Of a DNA stretch of 64,000 nucleotides, positions 1 to 9,861 are shown in pieces. The DNA is from an uncultured Muribaculaceae bacterium (lineage in GTDB: Bacteria; Bacteroidota; Bacteroidia; Bacteroidales; Muribaculaceae): positions 1 through 64,000 of the forward strand of contig CAJTME010000005.1 in the NCBI GenBank assembly GCA_910577315.1, in the 5' to 3' direction. Under the pieces are notes generated by a model, which did not search any database, was not told where the DNA came from, and saw only the letters and a list, made by a program, of their open reading frames with translations. How positions within the stretch are numbered: position 1 is the stretch's first letter; each line of letters begins with the position of its first letter. Position numbers and translations under genes: made by a program.

Positions 1-78
1 CAGTCGTCGGAGACGACGCCATCGTCGTTAACCCCACCAAGACGATTGGTGGGGGGGTATGTAGTCGCCGCAGACGAC
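1..78. repeat. Half-copy (A) of composite hairpin repeat
   Basis: This is a solitary half-unit of the repeat that brackets the transposase near the other end of the window. It has a small hairpin (GTCGTC 3-8 with GACGAC 12-17), a 14-nt spacer, a large hairpin (CCCCACCAA 32-40 with TTGGTGGGG 46-54) and a second small hairpin (GTCGCC 64-69 with GACGAC 73-78, one mismatch). The large hairpin loop is 5 nt instead of 15 in the other copies. The unit may continue upstream of the window. Confidence 0.75.
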
Positions 79-148
79 CCTGTCTCCCCGAAGGCGCATT
101 GTTTTTTAGCGGGGCGGGAACAATTTTGCCGTGGAGGCGTTTTATTTG

Positions 149-201
149 TGCCATTATGGCAGTCGTGCCGCGTTTGGCACGAATTATGCTATTACCATTT
201 G
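149..201 (+). promoter_or_regulatory. groESL promoter region with inverted repeats and sigma-54-like element
   Basis: Two inverted repeats lie here: TGCCA-TTA-TGGCA (149-161) and TCGTGCC-N6-GGCACGA (163-182). The second contains TGGCACG-AATT-ATGCT (175-190), which matches the -24/-12 sigma-54 consensus (TGGCACG-N4-TTGCW) with one mismatch and has the required 10 nt between GG (176-177) and GC (188-189). A competing reading is a Bacteroidetes housekeeping promoter with TTTG (173-176) and an imperfect TAccaTTTG (193-201). No CIRCE element (TTAGCACTC-N9-GAGTGCTAA) is present. Confidence 0.45.
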
Positions 202-252
202 TGGAGCCTAAGGCCCGTTGAAATTAAAACTACTAAACTAAATCATAAAGAA

Positions 253-525
253 ATGAAACTCAAACCACTTGCCGACCGGGTTATCATCCAACCCACCGCA
301 GCCGAAGAAGTGACCGCTTCGGGCATCATCATCCCTGATTCTGCCAAGGAAAAACCTCTGCGTGGCACTGTGCTTGCCGTCGGTAACGGCACAAAAGACG
401 AAGAAATGGTTCTCAAGGAGGGCGACAATGTGCTTTATGGCAAATATGCCGGCACTGAAATCGACCTTGACGGTGACAAGGTGCTCATCATGCGCCAGAG
501 CGAAGTGCTCGCCGTCGTTGAATAA
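253..525 (+). CDS. groES: Co-chaperonin GroES
   Basis: A 90-residue cytosolic co-chaperonin that caps the GroEL cage during ATP-driven folding. The sequence is collinear with the whole GroES family: MKLKPLADRVII at the N-terminus, the mobile loop around residues 20-35 (ASGIIIPDSAKEKP) that docks on GroEL, and a C-terminal strand ending VLAVVE. The reading frame stays open upstream to position 46, but the family start fits only the ATG at 253, so the upstream part is treated as leader. It is followed after 37 nt by groEL and the two surely form one operon. Control is discussed under the upstream inverted repeats. Confidence 0.97.
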   Translation: MKLKPLADRVIIQPTAAEEVTASGIIIPDSAKEKPLRGTVLAVGNGTKDEEMVLKEGDNVLYGKYAGTEIDLDGDKVLIMRQSEVLAVVE

Positions 526-535
526 TCAAATCTAA

Positions 536-2197
<1,662 letters not shown>

Positions 2198-2221
2198 AAA
2201 ACAGAAGATTCCTGACACCAG

Positions 2222-2253
2222 GAAGCGCCTCCGCCAGTGTGTGGAGGCGCTTC
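2222..2253 (+). terminator. Hairpin after groEL
   Basis: A perfect 11-bp stem (GAAGCGCCTCC 2222-2232 with GGAGGCGCTTC 2243-2253) and a 10-nt loop, placed 24 nt after the groEL stop. There is no strong T-run behind it, so it is a likely but not classical intrinsic terminator. Confidence 0.65.
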
Positions 2254-2281
2254 AATTGTATATGTGGAAGTAATTTTTGTT

Positions 2282-2311
2282 TTTGTGTGTTTTGTATTTT
2301 TGCTATCTTTG
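2282..2311 (+). promoter_or_regulatory. Promoter of rfb operon (TTTG / TATCTTTG)
   Basis: The -7 box TATCTTTG is at 2304-2311 and TTTG at 2282-2285, with 18 nt between them. This is close to the Bacteroidetes consensus TTTG-N19-21-TAnnTTTG. It lies 20 nt before the ATG of rfbA. Confidence 0.7.
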
Positions 2312-2331
2312 CAATTCAAACTAACGTGCCC

Positions 2332-3237
2332 ATGAAAGGAATTGTGCTGGCGGGTGGAAGCGGAACGCGCCTCTACCCCATCACCAAAGGCGTGAGCAAG
2401 CAATTGCTGCCCATCTATGACAAGCCGATGGTGTATTATCCCATCTCGACACTGATGCTGGCGGGAATCCGCGAGATTCTCATCATATCGACCCCGGAAG
2501 ACCTGCCGTCGTTCAGGCGCCTGCTTGGGGACGGCGATGATTTCGGGGTGAGGTTCGAGTATGCCGAACAGCCCTCGCCCGACGGACTGGCGCAGGCTTT
2601 CATCATAGGACGCGAGTTTATCGGCGACGACAGCGTGTGCCTGGTGCTGGGCGACAACATCTTTCATGGCGCCGGATTCTCGAGCATGCTGCGCGAGGCC
2701 GTGCAAGGCGTGGAGAATGACGGAACAGCGTCGGTGTTCGGCTACTGGGTTGATGACCCCGAACGATATGGCGTGGCGGAGTTTGACGCCAACGGGAACT
2801 GCCTCTCGATTGAGGAAAAACCCACGCATCCCAAGTCGAACTATGCCGTGACGGGGCTTTATTTCTATCCCAACCGGGTGGTGGACATCGCCGCCTCGAT
2901 AAAGCCGTCGGCCCGGGGAGAGCTGGAGATAACGAGCGTGAACCAGGCTTTCCTCGGCTCCGGCGAACTGAGGGTGCAGACACTTCCGAGAGGATTCGCA
3001 TGGCTCGACACGGGAACGCACGACTCGCTGGCCGAGGCCTCGATTTATGTGGAGGTACTCGAAAAACGCCAGGGTCTGAAAATCGCGTGCCTTGAAGGCA
3101 TCGCCTACCGGCAGGGCTGGATTTCGGAGGAGCGGCTGCGCGCAATCGCCGAACCCATGCTGAAGAACCAGTACGGCCAGTATTTGCTGAAAGTGATAGA
3201 CGAGGTGGGCCGCACGGGCTTTCCGAATGTCGATTGA
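2332..3237 (+). CDS. rfbA: Glucose-1-phosphate thymidylyltransferase RfbA
   Basis: A 301-residue cytosolic nucleotidyltransferase that joins dTTP and glucose-1-phosphate to give dTDP-glucose, the first step of dTDP-L-rhamnose synthesis. The N-terminal signature GGSGTRLYP (residues 8-16) and [15 protein letters not shown] are diagnostic, as is VLGDNIFHG further in. Length is normal for RmlA. The ATG at 2332 gives the family start MKGIVLAGG; open frame upstream to 2239 covers the terminator and promoter and is not coding. It heads an operon with rfbC 18 nt behind. Confidence 0.97.
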   Translation: MKGIVLAGGSGTRLYPITKGVSKQLLPIYDKPMVYYPISTLMLAGIREILIISTPEDLPSFRRLLGDGDDFGVRFEYAEQPSPDGLAQAFIIGREFIGDDSVCLVLGDNIFHGAGFSSMLREAVQGVENDGTASVFGYWVDDPERYGVAEFDANGNCLSIEEKPTHPKSNYAVTGLYFYPNRVVDIAASIKPSARGELEITSVNQAFLGSGELRVQTLPRGFAWLDTGTHDSLAEASIYVEVLEKRQGLKIACLEGIAYRQGWISEERLRAIAEPMLKNQYGQYLLKVIDEVGRTGFPNVD

Positions 3238-3255
3238 AACATTCGCTTTACAATT

Positions 3256-3816
3256 ATGGATTTTACAGAAACTGATATACCGGGAGTGGTGGTTGTGAGG
3301 CCACGGGTGTTTGAGGACGCCCGCGGTTACTTCTTCGAGAGCTACTCCAAGCGCGAGTTTGACCGTGCGACCGGGGGCGTTGACTTCGTACAGGACAACC
3401 AAAGCCGGTCGGTGCGCGGAGTGATGCGCGGACTGCATTTCCAGGCGCCCCCCTACGCGCAGGCCAAGCTGGTGAGATGTGTGTCAGGTCGCGTACTCGA
3501 CGTGGCTGTCGACATACGCCGCGGGTCGCCGACGTTCGGACGCCATGTGGCCGTGGAGCTGTCGGAGGACAACGGCCTGCAGCTGTTCATACCGCGCGGA
3601 TTCGCCCACGGGTTCGCAGTGTTGAGCGATGTGGCCGTGTTCCAGTACAAGTGCGACAATTATTATTACCCCGAGGCGGAAGGGGGCATCTCGATACTCG
3701 ACACATCGCTCGGCATCGACTGGAAGATTCCGGCAGGCGAGGTTGTCCTGAGCGAGAAAGATACCCGCCATCCCCTGTTCAAAGATTTCAAGTCTCCGTT
3801 TGATTATGGACTTTAA
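3256..3816 (+). CDS. rfbC: dTDP-4-dehydrorhamnose 3,5-epimerase RfbC
   Basis: A 186-residue cupin-fold enzyme that epimerises dTDP-4-keto-6-deoxyglucose at C3 and C5 in the dTDP-rhamnose pathway. The sequence shows the family stretches QDNQSRS, RGLHFQ (with the catalytic-site His) and PRGFAHGFAVLS. Length is typical. The gene sits between rfbA and rfbB and its last 11 nt overlap the start of rfbB, which suggests coupled translation. The reductase gene rfbD, which often follows rfbC in Bacteroidales, is not here. Confidence 0.96.
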   Translation: MDFTETDIPGVVVVRPRVFEDARGYFFESYSKREFDRATGGVDFVQDNQSRSVRGVMRGLHFQAPPYAQAKLVRCVSGRVLDVAVDIRRGSPTFGRHVAVELSEDNGLQLFIPRGFAHGFAVLSDVAVFQYKCDNYYYPEAEGGISILDTSLGIDWKIPAGEVVLSEKDTRHPLFKDFKSPFDYGL

Positions 3817-4879
3817 GCGCAACATAATGGTTACGGGCGGGGCCGGATTCATCGGCTCGCATGTGGTCCGCCTGTTCGTCAACAAATATCCCGACTGCCG
3901 TGTGGTGAACCTCGACAAGCTCACATACGCCGGCAACCTTGCCAACCTCGCCGACATCGAGAGGGCGCCGAATTATGTTTTCGTCAAAGGCGACATCACC
4001 GACCTCGACCAGATGCGGCAGGTGATGGCCGAATATGAGATTGACGGCATCATACACCTTGCCGCCGAGAGCCATGTGGACCGCTCGATCAAAGACCCGA
4101 TGACGTTTGCGCGCACCAATGTGCTGGGCACGCTGGCGCTGCTGCAGGCCGCACGCGAGCGGTGGGAAAGCCTGCCGGAGGGCTATGAAGGAAAGCTGTT
4201 CCATCATGTGTCGACCGACGAGGTGTATGGTGCGCTGGAAATGGACGGAGGATTGTTTGAGGAGACCACAAAGTACAACCCACACTCGCCCTACTCGGCC
4301 TCGAAGGCATCGAGCGACCATTTCGTAAGGGCGTATCACGACACCTACGGCATGCCGACGCTGGTGACGAACTGCTCGAACAACTACGGGCCATATCAGT
4401 TCCCCGAGAAGCTGATACCGCTGTTCATCAACAACATACGCCAGGGCAAACCGCTGCCGGTGTATGGCAAGGGTGAGAATGTGCGCGACTGGCTGTATGT
4501 GGAGGACCACGCACGCGCCCTCGACCTCATCTTCCACAAAGGGAAGGCGGGGGACACGTACAACATCGGCGGCTTCAACGAATGGCGAAACATCGACCTC
4601 ATCAAGGTGATAATCAAGACAGTGGACCGTCTGCTGGGCAATCCCGAGGGTCACAGTCTGGGGCTCATCACCTATGTGACCGACCGCGCCGGCCATGACC
4701 TGCGATATGCCATCGACTCGCGCAAGTTGAAAAACGAACTGGGCTGGGAGCCGTCGCTGCAATTCGAGGAAGGCATCGAAAAAACAGTGAGATGGTATCT
4801 CGACAACCAGCCGTGGCTCGACCGAATCACCTCGGGCGACTACCAGCGGTATTATGAGGAGATGTACCGGGGACGGTAA
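3806..4879 (+). CDS. rfbB: dTDP-glucose 4,6-dehydratase RfbB
   Basis: A 357-residue short-chain dehydrogenase-type enzyme that turns dTDP-glucose into dTDP-4-keto-6-deoxyglucose using bound NAD. The Rossmann motif TGGAGFIGSH lies at about residues 10-19; STDEVYG and the catalytic YSASKA (Tyr and Lys) follow, as in RmlB. The ATG at 3806 gives MDFKRNIMVTGG; a TTG 6 nt earlier is less likely. The gene overlaps rfbC by 11 nt and ends 2 nt before the convergent glycosyltransferase, with no terminator hairpin in between. Confidence 0.97.
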   Translation: MDFKRNIMVTGGAGFIGSHVVRLFVNKYPDCRVVNLDKLTYAGNLANLADIERAPNYVFVKGDITDLDQMRQVMAEYEIDGIIHLAAESHVDRSIKDPMTFARTNVLGTLALLQAARERWESLPEGYEGKLFHHVSTDEVYGALEMDGGLFEETTKYNPHSPYSASKASSDHFVRAYHDTYGMPTLVTNCSNNYGPYQFPEKLIPLFINNIRQGKPLPVYGKGENVRDWLYVEDHARALDLIFHKGKAGDTYNIGGFNEWRNIDLIKVIIKTVDRLLGNPEGHSLGLITYVTDRAGHDLRYAIDSRKLKNELGWEPSLQFEEGIEKTVRWYLDNQPWLDRITSGDYQRYYEEMYRGR

Positions 4880-4881
4880 GG

Positions 4882-5925
4882 CTATTCAAGGCGTGCGTAC
4901 TCGTCAATGTAACGTGCCGCCGTGGCACGTACATCGTAGTGATCAGCCACACGCCGCAAGGCATTGTCGACTTTTGCAAGATCATAATCGGCCATGACGT
5001 ATTCAATCATATCGGCCAGGGAAGCCGGGTCGCCGTTCTTGAAAAAGTAGCCGCACGCTCCATCGTCAATCACCTCCATCTGTGCCTCGACGTCAGAGAC
5101 AAGCACAGGCAGCCCGGCAGCCATCGCCTCGGCGATTGTCAATCCGAATCCCTCGAAACGCGAGGGCTGCACGAGCAAATCGTAGTCGGCGAGATGCCGC
5201 GCGAGGTATTCGGGTGTTCTGGGACCGGCGAGCGTGACCGTACCGGCGAGATCATACCTTGAAATCATAGATGCGAGGTCTGCCTCGGATGGACCGGCAC
5301 CGACTATGTCGATTTGGACCGTCACGCCCCTATCGCGGAGCAGCCGGGCCGCTTCGACAAGTATATCCTGACCCTTGTCGCTCATGAGAAGGCGTCCGAC
5401 CTGTATGATGCGGAAAACCGCTCCACCCGTGTAATAGGACGATTTGCGCGTGAAGCGGGAGGTGTCAATGCCGTTCACGACCACCGTGGTGTCATAGCCG
5501 GTGGCTTCCTTTATGTGCTTTCCAACCACGTTTGAAATTGAAAAGAAGTTGGGACGGTTCTTGATAAAGGGCGCAAGATGCGACACGTGGTCGTTATGGT
5601 GTGTGGTGCATGATGTCCTGAGCACAAAACCCTTGACCCATGAGTTTAGGCCGGCCTCATGGAAATGAACCACATCGGGGGCCATGCGCCATATCATGAA
5701 GTTCAATTTGACGACCGGAAGCGGATTTTTTGATCCAACTTTACGCCCGACTTTGTGTAGAGTTACATTTTTACCAATCTTATCAATTAAGGAATTCTCA
5801 ATTCTGTCATTAACCACCAACAGATGGACATTGTGGCCGAGGGCCGCCTGCTCGTTGGCGATATTGATGACCATAGTCTCGATGCCGCCGTAGGTCAAGC
5901 CCCATAACACATGGCATATTTTCAT
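4882..5925 (-). CDS. Glycosyltransferase, GT4 family
   Basis: A 347-residue GT-B fold enzyme, probably adding a sugar to a surface polysaccharide precursor on the inner face of the membrane. It begins MKICHVLWGLTYGGIE, a common GT4 start with the GG loop, and has the C-terminal EX7E motif in EGFGLTIAE with GLPVLVSDVEAQMEVI, typical of the nucleotide-sugar side. Donor and acceptor cannot be told from sequence. It is transcribed toward rfbB and away from the uronate operon, from a 5' region with a TAATTTTG box and a 30-bp palindrome. Confidence 0.88.
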   Translation of the reverse strand: MKICHVLWGLTYGGIETMVINIANEQAALGHNVHLLVVNDRIENSLIDKIGKNVTLHKVGRKVGSKNPLPVVKLNFMIWRMAPDVVHFHEAGLNSWVKGFVLRTSCTTHHNDHVSHLAPFIKNRPNFFSISNVVGKHIKEATGYDTTVVVNGIDTSRFTRKSSYYTGGAVFRIIQVGRLLMSDKGQDILVEAARLLRDRGVTVQIDIVGAGPSEADLASMISRYDLAGTVTLAGPRTPEYLARHLADYDLLVQPSRFEGFGLTIAEAMAAGLPVLVSDVEAQMEVIDDGACGYFFKNGDPASLADMIEYVMADYDLAKVDNALRRVADHYDVRATAARYIDEYARLE

Positions 5926-5955
5926 AACAATAGCTGAAAACGTATTAACTCATTT

Positions 5956-5985
5956 CTAAGCGGCTGTTTTAAAACAACCGCTTAG
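5956..5985. repeat. 30-bp near-perfect palindrome in leader of GT4 gene
   Basis: The arms CTAAGCGGcTGTTTT (5956-5970) and AAAACAaCCGCTTAG (5971-5985) pair with a single mismatch. It lies 30 nt upstream of the GT4 start on the minus strand and directly after the TAATTTTG box, so it would form a hairpin at the 5' end of that mRNA. An operator or a plus-strand terminator cannot be excluded. Confidence 0.7.
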
Positions 5986-5991
5986 TTTGTC

Positions 5992-5999
5992 CAAAATTA
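5992..5999 (-). promoter_or_regulatory. Possible -7 box of GT4 gene (TAATTTTG)
   Basis: On the minus strand this reads TAATTTTG, matching TAnnTTTG. No clear TTTG lies 19-21 nt upstream. A second TAATTTTG is at complement(6113..6120). The rest of the interval 6000-6160 is AT-rich with no further structure seen. Confidence 0.4.
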
Positions 6000-6145
6000 T
6001 TTCACCGGAACGATGTTTTGCCGGAATTCTTATTTAAGAAAACATTCCATACGGAAAATTCGTTTATATAAACTGACATTATTTTTTTCATCGCTCCCTG
6101 CTTACGCAATTGCAAAATTACATATTTTTATTCAATAAAGCGCGG

Positions 6146-6171
6146 TTGTCCCGGCTTTTTTAGTATCTTTG
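6146..6171 (+). promoter_or_regulatory. Promoter of uronate/glycosyltransferase operon
   Basis: TATCTTTG at 6164-6171 matches the Bacteroidetes -7 box. The only upstream TTG (6146-6148) leaves a short spacer of 15 nt, so the -33 element is weak. The first ATG of the operon is 47 nt downstream. Confidence 0.55.
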
Positions 6172-6218
6172 CAACCGCAAAAAGGGACTTAACTTAAAAA
6201 CGCGATATTATATCATAT

Positions 6219-7250
6219 ATGAAGATACTCGTTACCGGCGCAGCCGGCTTCATTGGTTCGGCCGTTGCCGAGCGTCTCGCAGGTCGTGGAGACGAGGTTG
6301 TCGGCATTGACAACATAAATGACTATTATGACATTCGGCTGAAATATGCGCGTTTACGCCGGATAGGCATTGACTTCGGAGGAGATGACGCTCCTTTCGG
6401 AAAAGAATTGAAATCGACCATCTACCCTACCCTTAGTTTCGCGCGCATCGACATCTCTGACAAAGAGGCGATGGACGCGCTGTTCACGAACGGTAAATTT
6501 GACGTTGTGGTGAATCTCGCGGCGCAGGCCGGTGTCAGATATTCCATCACCAATCCGTATGCTTACCTTCAGAGCAACCTGGTAGGATTCCTGAACGTGC
6601 TGGAAGGTTGCCGTAACAGCGGCGTCAAGCATCTGGTGTTCGCATCGTCGAGCTCGGTTTACGGCATGAACTCCAAAGTTCCCTATTGCGAGACTGACAA
6701 AGTCGATACTCCAGTGAGCCTGTATGCGGCCTCGAAGAAGAGCAACGAACTGATGGCCCATGCTTACAGCAAACTGTATGGTTTCGCCACTACGGGCCTG
6801 CGCTATTTCACGGTGTACGGCCCGTGGGGACGTCCCGACATGTCGCCGATGCTTTTTGCAGGGGCAATCATGAGGGGCGAGCCCATCAAGGTGTTCAATC
6901 ACGGCGACATGATGCGCGATTTCACCTATATCGACGACATCGTCGACGGCACGGTCGCCATAGTTGACAGCACGCCGGCAAAAAATGAAAATAATGTTTT
7001 ATACCACATCTATAATATCGGAGGGTCAAACTCCGTTAAACTGATGGATTTCATTGGCGAAATCGAACGCGCGTGCGGACGTGAGGCCGAAAAAATCTTC
7101 CTGCCGATGCAACCCGGCGACGTGTATCAGACGAGCGCCGATACGGCGGCCCTGGAAGAGGCAACCGGACTGCATCCGCGATACAGACTTCCGCAAGGCA
7201 TCGACCTTTTCATGGAATGGTTCCGTTCGGACGCCAATCCGCTACGCTAA
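6219..7250 (+). CDS. NAD-dependent epimerase, probably UDP-glucuronate 4-epimerase
   Basis: A 343-residue extended short-chain dehydrogenase/epimerase. It shows TGAAGFIGS (residues 6-14), the NAD-binding acidic stretch VVGIDNINDYYD, the Ser of ASSSSVYG and the catalytic YAASKKSNE. The NDYYD...LK pattern is typical of the bacterial UDP-glucuronate epimerase branch, and the next gene is ugd, which makes UDP-glucuronate; together they would supply UDP-galacturonate. A plain UDP-GlcNAc or UDP-Glc epimerase role is less likely but open. It is first gene of a five-gene operon. Confidence 0.87.
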   Translation: MKILVTGAAGFIGSAVAERLAGRGDEVVGIDNINDYYDIRLKYARLRRIGIDFGGDDAPFGKELKSTIYPTLSFARIDISDKEAMDALFTNGKFDVVVNLAAQAGVRYSITNPYAYLQSNLVGFLNVLEGCRNSGVKHLVFASSSSVYGMNSKVPYCETDKVDTPVSLYAASKKSNELMAHAYSKLYGFATTGLRYFTVYGPWGRPDMSPMLFAGAIMRGEPIKVFNHGDMMRDFTYIDDIVDGTVAIVDSTPAKNENNVLYHIYNIGGSNSVKLMDFIGEIERACGREAEKIFLPMQPGDVYQTSADTAALEEATGLHPRYRLPQGIDLFMEWFRSDANPLR

Positions 7251-7283
7251 CATAAGAATACAAACTCTCATAATTATATAGAT

Positions 7284-8597
7284 ATGAATATAGCCGTTGT
7301 TGGAACCGGATATGTCGGACTCGTTTCCGGAACCTGTTTCGCCGAAATGGGCGTGAATGTAACCTGTGTCGACGTTGACAAGGCAAAAGTTGAATCGCTA
7401 CGTAACGGACAGATTCCCATTTATGAACCGGGCCTGGATGAGCTCGTAAAGCGTAATGTAGCCGAAGGACGGCTTCATTTCACCACCGATCTGGCATCGT
7501 GTATAGACGATGTCGACATCGTGTTCAGCGCCGTGGGCACTCCCCCTGATGAGGACGGTTCGGCCGACCTGCGGTATGTGCTGGAAGTGGCCCGCACTTT
7601 CGGACAGAACATCAAGAAATACACACTGCTGGTAACAAAATCGACCGTGCCGGTAGGAACAGCCGCAAAGGTCAAGGCCGCCATTGCCGAAGAATTGGCA
7701 AAACGCGGCGAAGATGTTCCGTTTGACGTCGCTTCCAATCCCGAGTTTCTCAAGGAAGGAGCGGCAATTTCCGATTTCATGCGTCCCGACCGCGTGGTTG
7801 TCGGCGTAGACTCGGAACGCGCGCGTGAATTCATGAGCCGTCTTTACCGTCCGCTGATGCTGAACAATTTCCGCGTAATTTTTACGGACATCCCTTCGGC
7901 AGAGATGATCAAGTATGCCGCAAACTCAATGCTGGCCACACGCATATCGTTCATGAACGACATCGCCAACCTGTGTGAACTGGTGGGTGCCGATGTCAAC
8001 ATGGTGCGCAAGGGCCTTGGCAGCGACACCCGCATCGGCTCCAAGTTCCTCTATCCCGGTTGCGGCTATGGTGGTTCATGCTTCCCCAAGGACGTCAAGG
8101 CACTCATCAAGACCGCCGAGAAAGCCGGTTATGACATGAAGGTGCTCCGCGCTGTCGAGGATGTTAACGAGTGCCAGAAAGAACTGCTGGTCAAAAAGCT
8201 CGTGAAGCGCCTCGGCAACGACCTGTCAGGCAAAACCATCGCCCTCTGGGGCCTTGCTTTCAAACCCGAGACGGACGACATGCGCGAGGCAACCTCGCTC
8301 GTGGTCATCGACATGCTCGTAAAGGCCGGTGCCCGCGTCAGGGTATTTGACCCGGTTGCCATGAATGAGTGCAAGCGCCGCGTTGGTGACATCGTGGAAT
8401 ATGCCACCGACATGTATGACGCGCTGGTTGATGCCGATGCGATGCTGATGCTCACGGAATGGAAGCAGTTCCGCATGCCGTCGTGGAACGTCATCGCCCG
8501 CACGATGCGCAATCCGCTCATCATCGACGGCCGCAACATTTATGACCCGGAGGAACTTCTGTCGATGGGCATTGAATATCATTGCATCGGACGCTGA
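7284..8597 (+). CDS. ugd: UDP-glucose 6-dehydrogenase
   Basis: A 437-residue cytosolic enzyme that oxidises UDP-glucose twice with NAD to UDP-glucuronate. The N-terminal Rossmann motif GTGYVGLVSG (residues 7-16), the STVPVGT loop, and the active-site cysteine in GYGGSCFPKD are all present, followed by the UDP-binding C-terminal domain with WGLAFKPETDD. Length is normal. It follows the epimerase after 33 nt and is 2 nt from the next glycosyltransferase start. Confidence 0.97.
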   Translation: MNIAVVGTGYVGLVSGTCFAEMGVNVTCVDVDKAKVESLRNGQIPIYEPGLDELVKRNVAEGRLHFTTDLASCIDDVDIVFSAVGTPPDEDGSADLRYVLEVARTFGQNIKKYTLLVTKSTVPVGTAAKVKAAIAEELAKRGEDVPFDVASNPEFLKEGAAISDFMRPDRVVVGVDSERAREFMSRLYRPLMLNNFRVIFTDIPSAEMIKYAANSMLATRISFMNDIANLCELVGADVNMVRKGLGSDTRIGSKFLYPGCGYGGSCFPKDVKALIKTAEKAGYDMKVLRAVEDVNECQKELLVKKLVKRLGNDLSGKTIALWGLAFKPETDDMREATSLVVIDMLVKAGARVRVFDPVAMNECKRRVGDIVEYATDMYDALVDADAMLMLTEWKQFRMPSWNVIARTMRNPLIIDGRNIYDPEELLSMGIEYHCIGR

Positions 8598-8599
8598 TC

Positions 8600-9844
8600 A
8601 TGAAGATAGCACTTGTAAACTACCGATATTTCATCTCAGGCGGCCCCGAACGTTATTATTTCAACATCAAGGAGATATTGGAACGTAAGGGGCATGAAAT
8701 CATTCCGTTCTCAATAAAAGGCTCGAAGAATTTCCCGACCGAATATGACAAATATTTCCTTGACTCGGTTGACGACGAGGAATATTTCGCCAAGACCAAG
8801 AAGACTGTGGGAACCGTGCTGAAGTCTTTCAGCCGCATGTTCTACTCGAATGAAGCCAAACGGAAATTCAAGCAACTGCTGGTGGACACTAAGCCCGACC
8901 TGGTGTATATCATGCAATATCACAACAAAATCTCACCGTCGATAATCTACGCGGCGAAGGAGTTGGGTATTCCAGTGGTACACCGCATCAGCGACTTCCA
9001 GTACATGTGTCCGAACGCCCTGTTCTATAATGACAAGACAGGCGTATGCGAGGACTGCCTGAAAGGAAAGCGGCTCAGCTGCGTAAAGAATAAATGCGTC
9101 CTTAACTCGACGATATATTCAGCCATCAAGGCGGCTGCCAAGGGGCTGCATGACATGATGGGCGTAACGAAGAAAATCGACGCTTTCATCGTTCCGTCGT
9201 CGTTCACTCTCGGCAAATTGCACGAGTATGGCATCCCCTCGGAAAAGCTGCACCACATACCGACGTTCTTCAACATGAAAAACAGGGATTCCGAACCGGA
9301 ATATGAGCCGTTTTTCCTGTATGTGGGCAGAATTGAGAAGCAGAAGGGACTTCAGACGCTCGTGGATGCTTTTGCAGGGACTGGCAGGAAGCTTAAAATC
9401 ATCGGCTTCTCAAACGACGGCTATGTGGATGAGCTGAAAAAAAGCCTGGAAGGCAAACAGCATGACATAGAGTTTCTGGGCCGCATGACATTCGAGCAGA
9501 TTGCGCCTTATCTCAACACGTGCCTCTGCACGATAGTGCCGTCGGAGTGGTATGACAATTTCCCGAATGCGATCCTCGAGAGCTTCGCGTTCAGCAAGGC
9601 TGTCATCGCCACGGATTTCGGCTCGCTGCCCGAGTTGGTCAAGGACGGCTCGACAGGTCTCACATTTAAATACGGAGACGTTAAGGACCTGCGCCGCTGT
9701 GTTGAATACATGGCATCCAATCCAGGCGAGGCCAAGCGAATGGGCCGAGAGGCATATGAGGCTTTAAAAGAGAAGTATTCGCCGGAGGTACACTACAAAG
9801 CGCTGATGGAAATAATCGAACCCATAGCGCATAAAAAACGTTAA
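8600..9844 (+). CDS. Glycosyltransferase, GT4 family, with cysteine cluster
   Basis: A 414-residue GT-B enzyme for polysaccharide assembly. The start MKIALVNYRYFISGGPERY and the C-terminal EKQKGLQTL and PNAILESFAFSKAVIATDFG segments are GT4-like. A cysteine-rich insert in the first half (about residues 142-172: MCPN, CEDC, SC, KC) could hold a metal and occurs in a subset of GT4 proteins. The ATG at 8600, 2 nt after the ugd stop, is chosen over earlier in-frame codons inside ugd. Sugar specificity unknown. Confidence 0.87.
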   Translation: MKIALVNYRYFISGGPERYYFNIKEILERKGHEIIPFSIKGSKNFPTEYDKYFLDSVDDEEYFAKTKKTVGTVLKSFSRMFYSNEAKRKFKQLLVDTKPDLVYIMQYHNKISPSIIYAAKELGIPVVHRISDFQYMCPNALFYNDKTGVCEDCLKGKRLSCVKNKCVLNSTIYSAIKAAAKGLHDMMGVTKKIDAFIVPSSFTLGKLHEYGIPSEKLHHIPTFFNMKNRDSEPEYEPFFLYVGRIEKQKGLQTLVDAFAGTGRKLKIIGFSNDGYVDELKKSLEGKQHDIEFLGRMTFEQIAPYLNTCLCTIVPSEWYDNFPNAILESFAFSKAVIATDFGSLPELVKDGSTGLTFKYGDVKDLRRCVEYMASNPGEAKRMGREAYEALKEKYSPEVHYKALMEIIEPIAHKKR

Positions 9845-9861
9845 AAAGAAAAAACTTACAT

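Noticed and set aside
149..182. CIRCE/HrcA operator before groES
   Set aside because: The inverted repeats differ from TTAGCACTC-N9-GAGTGCTAA in sequence and spacing.
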